13,612 nt of DNA from Pseudomonadota bacterium (lineage in GTDB: Bacteria > Pseudomonadota > Gammaproteobacteria > Burkholderiales > Burkholderiaceae): positions 1 through 13,612 of the forward strand of contig JAJXUC010000100.1 of assembly GCA_021783435.1 (NCBI GenBank), written 5' to 3'. Below the pieces are notes generated by a model. It had not been told where the DNA came from, searched no databases, and was given only the letters and a program-made list of their open reading frames with translations. Within the stretch, counting starts at the first letter, position 1. Every line of letters begins with the position of its first letter. The translations under genes and the position numbers were made by a program. Below are positions 8,711-13,612 of this stretch, piece after piece.

Positions 8711-10822
8711 ATGTCCGTCCAAGACCGCGCCCAACCGGCTCCAGATGCCGTTTCGTCCGGGCAGTCCGCGAAGCACAACCCGCTCCTCGATTTTTCGGGC
8801 TTGCCCGACTATACCCGTGCGCGGCCGGAGCATGTGCAGCCGGCCATCAGCCGGCTCATCGCCGAGGCCCGTCAAGCTCTGGCGCAAGCCACCGACCCCT
8901 CCACACCCGTCAACTGGGAATCGGTGGTGGACCCGCTTAGTGTCGCCACCGAACGACTGTCGCGCGCCTGGGGCATGGTCGGACACCTCAACGCCGTGGC
9001 GGACACTCCCGCGCTGCGCGAAGCTTTCAACGCCGCCTTGCCCGAGATCACGGACTTCTGGACCGAACTCGGTGCCGATGCGCGCCTCTACACCCAATAC
9101 AAGCGGCTGCGCGCAAGCCCGGCCTTCACGGCGCTCAGCCCTACCCGCCAGCGCATCATCGAACATGCGCTGCGTGACTTCCGCCTGGGTGGCGCGGAAC
9201 TGCAAGGGGCAGATCGCCAGCGCTATGCGCACATTCAGGAACGCAGCGCAGCTCTCGCCCAACGCTTTTCCGAGAACCTGCTCGACGCCACCAATGCCTT
9301 CACACTGCACGCCCAAGCGGAGGCCGTGGCCGGCATCCCGGACGACGTCCTCCACACCGCGCAGGACGAGGCCGCCAAGACCGGCAAGTCCGGTTTCCTT
9401 TTCACGCTGCATCAGCCGTGCTACTTCCCGGTCATGCAGTACGCGCAGGACCGCAGCTTGCGCGAGCGCATGTACCGCGCCTACGTCTCCCGCGCCAGCG
9501 AATTGGGCGATCCGACGCTGGACAATTCGCTGGTCATGGCCGAACTTCTTCAATTGCGCGACGAGGAGTCGCGGCTACTGGGCTTTGCCAACTTCGCTGA
9601 ACTGTCGCTCGAGCCCAAGATGGCGGAAAGCCCCGAAGCGGTGGAGACATTCCTGCTGGACCTGGCCAGGCGTGCGCGCCCATATGCGGAACGCGACCTG
9701 CGAGATCTGCGCAGCTTTGCCGCGGAACACCTGGGCCTGCCCGAACTGGCGGCCTGGGACATCGCGTATGCCTCCGAGCGCCTGCGTGAGGCCCGCTATG
9801 CCTATTCCGAACAGGACGTGAAACAGTATTTCACCGAGCCCCAGGCGCTCGCCGGCCTGTTCGACCTGGTGCAAACCTTGTTCGGCATCCGTATCCGCAA
9901 GGACGATGCCTCGCCAAGCGGAGCATGGCATCCGGAGGTTGCCCTCTGGCGTGTGGAGAGCCAACAAGGCGAATTGATCGGCCAGTTCTACACGGACTTG
10001 CACGCCCGGCCCGGCAAGCGCTCCGGGGCATGGATGGACGATGCCCGCGCGCGCTGGTTGCGTCCTGGCAGACATCTGCAGACCCCGATCGCCCTCCTCA
10101 CCTGTAATTTCGCAGCGCCCGTCGACGGCAAGCCGGCGCTGCTCACGCACGATGACGTGCAGACCTTGTTCCATGAATTCGGCCATGGCCTGCACCATTT
10201 GCTCACGCAAGTGGACGACCTCTCCGCCTCGGGGATTTCGGGCGTCGAATGGGATGTCGTGGAATTGCCCAGCCAATTCATGGAGAATTTCTGCTGGGAA
10301 TGGGATGTGCTGCAGCGCCTGACGCGCCATGTCGACACTGGGGAAACGCTGCCGCGCGCGCTGTTCGAGCGTATGCTCGCTGCACGCAACTTCCAGGCCG
10401 GGCTGCAGACCCTACGCCAGATCGAATTCTCGCTGTTCGACTTGCGCCTGCATCACGGTCTGCGGACGTTCACCCCACAAGCCGTGGCCGAAACGGCAAG
10501 CATGACGCGCGAACAAGTCGCCGTCTTGTTTCCGCCCGAGTTCTACCGGTTCCAGCACAGTTTTTCGCATATCTTCGCAGGCGGCTATGCTGCAGGGTAT
10601 TACAGTTATAAATGGGCCGAAGTGCTGTCGGCTGACGCCTACGCGCATTTCGAAGAACATGGTGTGCTCGACCCCGAAACTGGCAAACGTTTCCGCGACG
10701 AAATCCTGGCGCGAGGCAGCAGCCGTGCGGCGCTCGAGTCCTTCCGGGCCTTCCGCGGGCGCGACCCGCAAATCGACGCTCTGCTGCGCCACCAAGGCAT
10801 GACCGAAACGACTCGAATCTGA
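8711..10822 (+). CDS. prlC: M3 family zinc metallopeptidase, oligopeptidase A-like
   Basis: Cytoplasmic thimet-type oligopeptidase that degrades short peptides. The protein has 703 residues, slightly longer than E. coli oligopeptidase A. The zinc site is HEFGH at 488-492 and the third ligand is E518 in VELPSQFMENF. The C-terminal substrate-loop motif FSHIFAGGYAAGYYSYKWAE is intact. I chose the ATG at 8711 because GAGGAG at 8698-8703 stands 7 bases upstream; that site overlaps the folD stop codon, which suggests coupled translation with folD. An earlier in-frame start at 8570 lies inside folD and is not credible. The symbol prlC follows the family; dcp is the other M3 branch, but the N-terminus (NPLLDFSGLPDYTRARPEHVQPAI) fits prlC better. 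Confidence 0.92.
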   Translation: MSVQDRAQPAPDAVSSGQSAKHNPLLDFSGLPDYTRARPEHVQPAISRLIAEARQALAQATDPSTPVNWESVVDPLSVATERLSRAWGMVGHLNAVADTPALREAFNAALPEITDFWTELGADARLYTQYKRLRASPAFTALSPTRQRIIEHALRDFRLGGAELQGADRQRYAHIQERSAALAQRFSENLLDATNAFTLHAQAEAVAGIPDDVLHTAQDEAAKTGKSGFLFTLHQPCYFPVMQYAQDRSLRERMYRAYVSRASELGDPTLDNSLVMAELLQLRDEESRLLGFANFAELSLEPKMAESPEAVETFLLDLARRARPYAERDLRDLRSFAAEHLGLPELAAWDIAYASERLREARYAYSEQDVKQYFTEPQALAGLFDLVQTLFGIRIRKDDASPSGAWHPEVALWRVESQQGELIGQFYTDLHARPGKRSGAWMDDARARWLRPGRHLQTPIALLTCNFAAPVDGKPALLTHDDVQTLFHEFGHGLHHLLTQVDDLSASGISGVEWDVVELPSQFMENFCWEWDVLQRLTRHVDTGETLPRALFERMLAARNFQAGLQTLRQIEFSLFDLRLHHGLRTFTPQAVAETASMTREQVAVLFPPEFYRFQHSFSHIFAGGYAAGYYSYKWAEVLSADAYAHFEEHGVLDPETGKRFRDEILARGSSRAALESFRAFRGRDPQIDALLRHQGMTETTRI

Positions 10823-10856
10823 CCGGCCTCTTTTGCGATTCTGGAGCCAGCCCATC

Positions 10857-11501
10857 ATGACCCCACGTCCAGTTTTTTTTGCGGCCGCTCTGGCCATCCT
10901 GCTGGTCTCGCCAGCCTGGGCGCTTTACAAAGTCGTCGGGCCTGATGGGCAAATCACCTTTACCGACATTCCACCCAGCCGGCCCGGGCGTGAAGTTCAG
11001 CGCCTCGGCGCAACGCCAGAGCAGGTACAGCCCGGACAAAGCGCCAGCCAAGTTCCTGGCGACCTAGCGCCCACCGTGCGCAAATACCCCGTGGTGATCT
11101 ACACAACGCCGCAATGCCCGGCATGCGAAGACGGGATCAAGCTGCTGCAGCAACGCGGCATCCCCTACACGGACAAAAGCATCTCCACGGCTGCCGACAT
11201 CGCCGCCTACAGGCAGATCAGCCAGGGCTCGGAGAAGCTGCCGCTGCTGACCGTGGCGGGGGTTCGTCTGCCTGTCGGCTACGACCAGGCCGCCTGGAAC
11301 CAGGCGCTCACTGCCGCAGGGTATCCACATCAGTCCCGCCTACCGAAGGACTACAGATTCGGTACGGCGGAACCGCTCGTACCGGCACCGGCCTCGAAAA
11401 CCCCTCACGCGGCCGGAAAAGCCAGCGCGCCGGACCGACTACCTGAAGTTCCCGTCCTCCCGCCGCACAACCCAAACGCACCTCCGGGCTTTCAATTTTG
11501 A
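10857..11501 (+). CDS. Exported DUF4124-glutaredoxin-like protein with CPAC motif
   Basis: Protein of 214 residues. A signal peptide (1-22, with AWA just before the predicted cut) directs it to the periplasm or envelope. Residues about 21-45 resemble the DUF4124 segment (LYKVVGPDGQITFTDIPP), followed by a linker rich in Q, P and S. Residues about 77-150 resemble a glutaredoxin/thioredoxin-like domain with C87-P-A-C90 in VVIYTTPQCPACE. A proline- and alanine-rich tail ends in PPGFQF. A thiol-disulfide or metal-handling role outside the cytoplasm is plausible but not shown. The ATG at 10857 is the first start giving a proper signal peptide; GGAG stands 10 bases upstream. It follows the peptidase by 34 bases on the same strand and is probably the last gene of that group. 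Confidence 0.85.
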   Translation: MTPRPVFFAAALAILLVSPAWALYKVVGPDGQITFTDIPPSRPGREVQRLGATPEQVQPGQSASQVPGDLAPTVRKYPVVIYTTPQCPACEDGIKLLQQRGIPYTDKSISTAADIAAYRQISQGSEKLPLLTVAGVRLPVGYDQAAWNQALTAAGYPHQSRLPKDYRFGTAEPLVPAPASKTPHAAGKASAPDRLPEVPVLPPHNPNAPPGFQF

Positions 11502-11546
11502 GTTCGACGGGCTACCGGTTCGCGCGACGGTGACCGCACGCACGCA

Positions 11547-12209
11547 TCAGATATAGGCGTGCTCCTGCACGCCTCCGGGAGTGCCGACCAGCGCCACATC
11601 GGCTCCGCGATGCGCGAAAAGCCCCACCGTCACAACGCCTGGAATCTGGTTAATGGACGTTTCGAGTTCGCGCGGCCGGGAGATGGTCAGACCATGCACA
11701 TCCAGAATGATGTTGCCATTGTCGGTGAGATAGTCCTCGCGCAGGCGGGGATCGCCTCCCAGCGCACGCAAGCGCCTTGCCACGAGTTCGCGGGCCATGG
11801 GCACGACCTCCACGGGCAAGGGAAATTTGCCGAGGGTTGAAACCTGTTTGGACGCATCGACGATGCAGACAAAGCGGTCGGCCACCTCAGCGATGATCTT
11901 CTCGCGCGTCAGCGCCCCGCCGCCGCCCTTGATCATCGCGCCGGAGGCATCGATTTCATCGGCCCCATCGACATAGACCGGAATGCGATCGACATCGTTC
12001 AAATCCAAGACCGCAATCCCATGCGCTTTCAGTCGTTCGGTACTACGCTCCGAACTCGACACCGCCCCCCGCACCTTGTGCTTGATGCTTGCCAAGGCGT
12101 CGATAAAGAAATTCACGGTCGAGCCGGTACCGACGCCGATGATCTGATCTTGCGGAATCTGGCGCAATGCGGCTTGAGCCACGGCCTGCTTGAGTTCGTC
12201 CTGGGTCAT
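11547..12209 (-). CDS. rpiA: Ribose-5-phosphate isomerase A
   Basis: Cytoplasmic enzyme interconverting ribose 5-phosphate and ribulose 5-phosphate in the pentose phosphate pathway. The protein has 220 residues, the usual size. [11 protein letters not shown] forms the phosphate loop near residue 25; DGADEID holds D81 and D84; [11 protein letters not shown] holds K94 and the catalytic base E103, all at the same numbers as in E. coli. I prefer the ATG at 12209-12207, since GAAGG stands 5 bases upstream. A TTG four codons earlier (12221) would place that site inside the gene. It converges on the DUF4124 gene with a 45-base gap and is divergent from pyrD. Confidence 0.97.
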   Translation of the reverse strand: MTQDELKQAVAQAALRQIPQDQIIGVGTGSTVNFFIDALASIKHKVRGAVSSSERSTERLKAHGIAVLDLNDVDRIPVYVDGADEIDASGAMIKGGGGALTREKIIAEVADRFVCIVDASKQVSTLGKFPLPVEVVPMARELVARRLRALGGDPRLREDYLTDNGNIILDVHGLTISRPRELETSINQIPGVVTVGLFAHRGADVALVGTPGGVQEHAYI

Positions 12210-12303
12210 GTCTACCTTCAAGGATGGGGATGGCCTTTATTATCGCCGCTCGCACAACGAGCGCGAACAGCACATCTCGTGCAGATCCGAACCCTCATCA
12301 GCA
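12210..12303. promoter_or_regulatory. Divergent rpiA-pyrD promoter region
   Basis: This 94-base gap must start both genes. On the minus strand GATAAT (12244-12239) is a good -10 box, with TTCGCG (12267-12262) a poor -35 at 17 bases. On the plus strand TATTAT (12238-12243) reads the same bases and could serve pyrD. An inverted repeat fills the spacer of the putative rpiA promoter. No Shine-Dalgarno is visible before pyrD. Confidence 0.4.
12247..12263. promoter_or_regulatory. Inverted repeat CGCTCG-N5-CGAGCG
   Basis: Perfect 6-base arms with a 5-base spacer (CGCTCGCACAACGAGCG) lie between the putative -35 and -10 of rpiA, where a bound repressor would block the promoter. The pattern is GC-rich and could arise by chance; the binding protein is unknown. 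Confidence 0.3.
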
Positions 12304-13335
12304 ATGCCACTCCCTTACGGATTGATCCGTCCGATTCTGTTCAGCCTCGATGCGGAGGCGGCGCACGACATCACGCTGACAGGCCTACGCCTGCTGCACC
12401 AGACGGGCCTTGCGCTGCTCTACGCGCATGCGCGCGTCCACGATCCGGTGCAATTGCTCGGCTTGAAATTTCCAAACCGCGTAGGCCTGGCCGCAGGTCT
12501 CGACAAGAACGGAGAAGCCATCGACGCGCTAGCTGCCATGGGCTTCGGCTTCATCGAGCTGGGCACCGTGACGCCACGCGCCCAGCCTGGAAACCCGAAA
12601 CCACGCCTGTTCCGCCTGCCACGAGCCCAGGCGTTGATCAATCGCATGGGCTTCAACAATGCCGGAGTCGATGCCCTCCTTCGTCATGTGCGCCGCAGCC
12701 GCCGACAAGTTCCGCTGGGGCTGAATATCGGGAAAAATGCACGCACCCCCATCGGGCAGGCGCTGGACGACTACCGGGCAGGCTTGCAGGCCGTTTATCC
12801 GCACGCCGACTACGTAACCATCAACGTCTCGTCCCCCAACACGCAAGGCCTGCGACAACTGCAAACCGACGACGCCCTGGAGGCATTGTTGAAAGGACTC
12901 GCAAGCGAACGCGCCCGGCTCGCGGATGTGCAAGGCAAATCTGTGCCCATGCTGGTGAAGGTGGCGCCGGACTTGCATGCCGAGCAGCTTCATGCCATGG
13001 CCGATGCACTGCAGCGCCATGGCATCGATGGCGTGATCGCCACGAATACAACCACAGCACGCGTGGACGTTGCCGGCCTGCCGTACGCCGACGAGGCTGG
13101 CGGACTGAGCGGAGCGCCCTTACGCGAGCAGTCCACGCACGTCATCAAATTTCTACGCGCACACCTCGGTGCGGGTTACCCCATCATTGGCGTCGGTGGC
13201 ATCTTGAGGGCCGAAGACGCGGTCGAAAAAATTCAGGCCGGCGCCGATCTGGTCCAGATCTACACCGGTCTCATCTATGAAGGGCCGAAGCTTGTCGCGG
13301 ACTGCGCCCAAGCGCTATCTGGCCGAACCCACTGA
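12304..13335 (+). CDS. pyrD: Dihydroorotate dehydrogenase (quinone), class 2
   Basis: Membrane-associated flavoenzyme that oxidises dihydroorotate to orotate with a quinone acceptor, in pyrimidine synthesis. The protein has 343 residues, the class 2 length. The N-terminal helices ([19 protein letters not shown]) suit quinone/membrane contact. FMN and substrate motifs are present: [39 protein letters not shown], the catalytic loop [12 protein letters not shown] (S177 is the probable base, N174 and N179 ligands), KVAPDL, ATNTT and the phosphate-binding GVGGI. I chose the ATG at 12304 because the conserved N-terminus begins there; the frame is open further upstream, into the rpiA start. No Shine-Dalgarno is seen. 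It is divergent from rpiA. Confidence 0.96.
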   Translation: MPLPYGLIRPILFSLDAEAAHDITLTGLRLLHQTGLALLYAHARVHDPVQLLGLKFPNRVGLAAGLDKNGEAIDALAAMGFGFIELGTVTPRAQPGNPKPRLFRLPRAQALINRMGFNNAGVDALLRHVRRSRRQVPLGLNIGKNARTPIGQALDDYRAGLQAVYPHADYVTINVSSPNTQGLRQLQTDDALEALLKGLASERARLADVQGKSVPMLVKVAPDLHAEQLHAMADALQRHGIDGVIATNTTTARVDVAGLPYADEAGGLSGAPLREQSTHVIKFLRAHLGAGYPIIGVGGILRAEDAVEKIQAGADLVQIYTGLIYEGPKLVADCAQALSGRTH

Positions 13336-13414
13336 ATCTGGGCGGCCGACAGTCAAAACAATTGGAGAGGAACGGCAGAACATCACCCGGGCGAACCGGA
13401 TGATGGATGAGGAT

Positions 13415-13612
13415 TTACTTCTGCTTGAGACGCGTCTTGTTCGCGGTAATGTGCTCGTAGATTTCACGCGACCGCTGCGACAGCGGCCGACCGAAACCTT
13501 CGCGCCAGGGTGATGAGACTTTGACTTGGGGGCGCTTGCGAAAGGTGGAGGCCACCTCGGCTGCGTTTTCCATCATGAGATCCCAGGGATTGGATTCCTT
13601 GGATGCCTGCGG
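13415..13612 (-). CDS. C-terminal end of an unrecognised protein, partial
   Basis: The last 198 bases are open on the minus strand in one frame and end in TAA at 13417-13415, giving 65 residues; the gene continues past the right edge unless it starts at one of the two Met codons (residues 13-14 of the fragment). The end is basic (...NKTRLKQK), with WREGFGRPLSQRSREIYEHI before it and NPWDLMMENAAEV near the edge. Codon use is like the neighbouring genes. I recognise no family. It converges on pyrD with a 79-base gap (13336-13414) in which I see no clear terminator. A competing plus-strand frame at 13277-13513 overlaps the pyrD end and looks like an artefact. Confidence 0.6.
   Translation of the reverse strand, partial: PQASKESNPWDLMMENAAEVASTFRKRPQVKVSSPWREGFGRPLSQRSREIYEHITANKTRLKQK

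Noticed and set aside
8054..9553. Open frame of 499 codons antisense to folD and the M3 peptidase
   Set aside because: It is opposite two certain genes, crosses their junction and has no domain or start signal.
11502..11546. Bidirectional terminator between the convergent DUF4124 gene and rpiA
   Set aside because: Only very short palindromes (ACCG...CGGT, CGGTGACCG) are present, with no stable stem followed by a T run on either strand.
12021..13280. Open frame of 419 codons across the rpiA start and within pyrD in another frame
   Set aside because: It overlaps two well-identified enzymes; the translation is Arg/Pro/Ala-rich and typical of a shadow frame.
13321..13348. Terminator after pyrD (GGCCG...CGGCC)
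   Set aside because: The 5-base arms have a 17-base loop and no T run, and one arm lies inside the pyrD coding sequence.

Overview
The window reads as a chromosomal, housekeeping-dense segment of a GC-rich betaproteobacterium, most likely of the order Burkholderiales. This rests on the homodimeric-type pyruvate dehydrogenase E1 followed by E2 and by a second gene that opens with its own lipoyl domain (the aceE-aceF-lpdA order known from Ralstonia/Cupriavidus-type bacteria), and on the run two-component pair, folD, M3 oligopeptidase, DUF4124/glutaredoxin protein. The species cannot be fixed from sequence alone. I see no insertion sequence, prophage, CRISPR array, tRNA or rRNA.

Layout. Minus strand, 4220 down to 1: aceE (E1), aceF (E2) and the first 39 codons of a lipoyl-domain gene, probably lpdA (E3), which continues past the left edge. 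The first 127 bases of the window are repeated without a mismatch at 1369-1495, so the lipoyl domains of aceF and of the next gene are identical at DNA level as far as can be seen. Positions 4221-4617 form a 397-base divergent intergenic region with a very AT-rich core and several inverted repeats.

Plus strand, 4618 to 11501: a membrane-bound sensor kinase with two PAS-like regions, overlapping by 4 bases a FixJ-type response regulator; then folD (one-carbon/folate metabolism), an oligopeptidase A-like M3 metallopeptidase whose Shine-Dalgarno overlaps the folD stop, and an exported DUF4124-glutaredoxin-like protein with a CPAC motif. A minus-strand rpiA (ribose-5-phosphate isomerase) converges on this group and is divergent from pyrD (class 2 dihydroorotate dehydrogenase). 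The last 198 bases hold the C-terminal end of an unrecognised minus-strand gene.

The genes together supply central carbon oxidation (pyruvate to acetyl-CoA), C1-folate, pentose phosphate and pyrimidine precursors. The kinase/regulator pair, divergent from aceE, is the natural candidate for controlling the PDH operon, but nothing in the sequence proves this. I found no clearly new system. The points most worth a second look are the perfectly conserved lipoyl repeat, the regulatory structure between aceE and the kinase, and the two symmetric TATTAT elements at the two divergent gene pairs.
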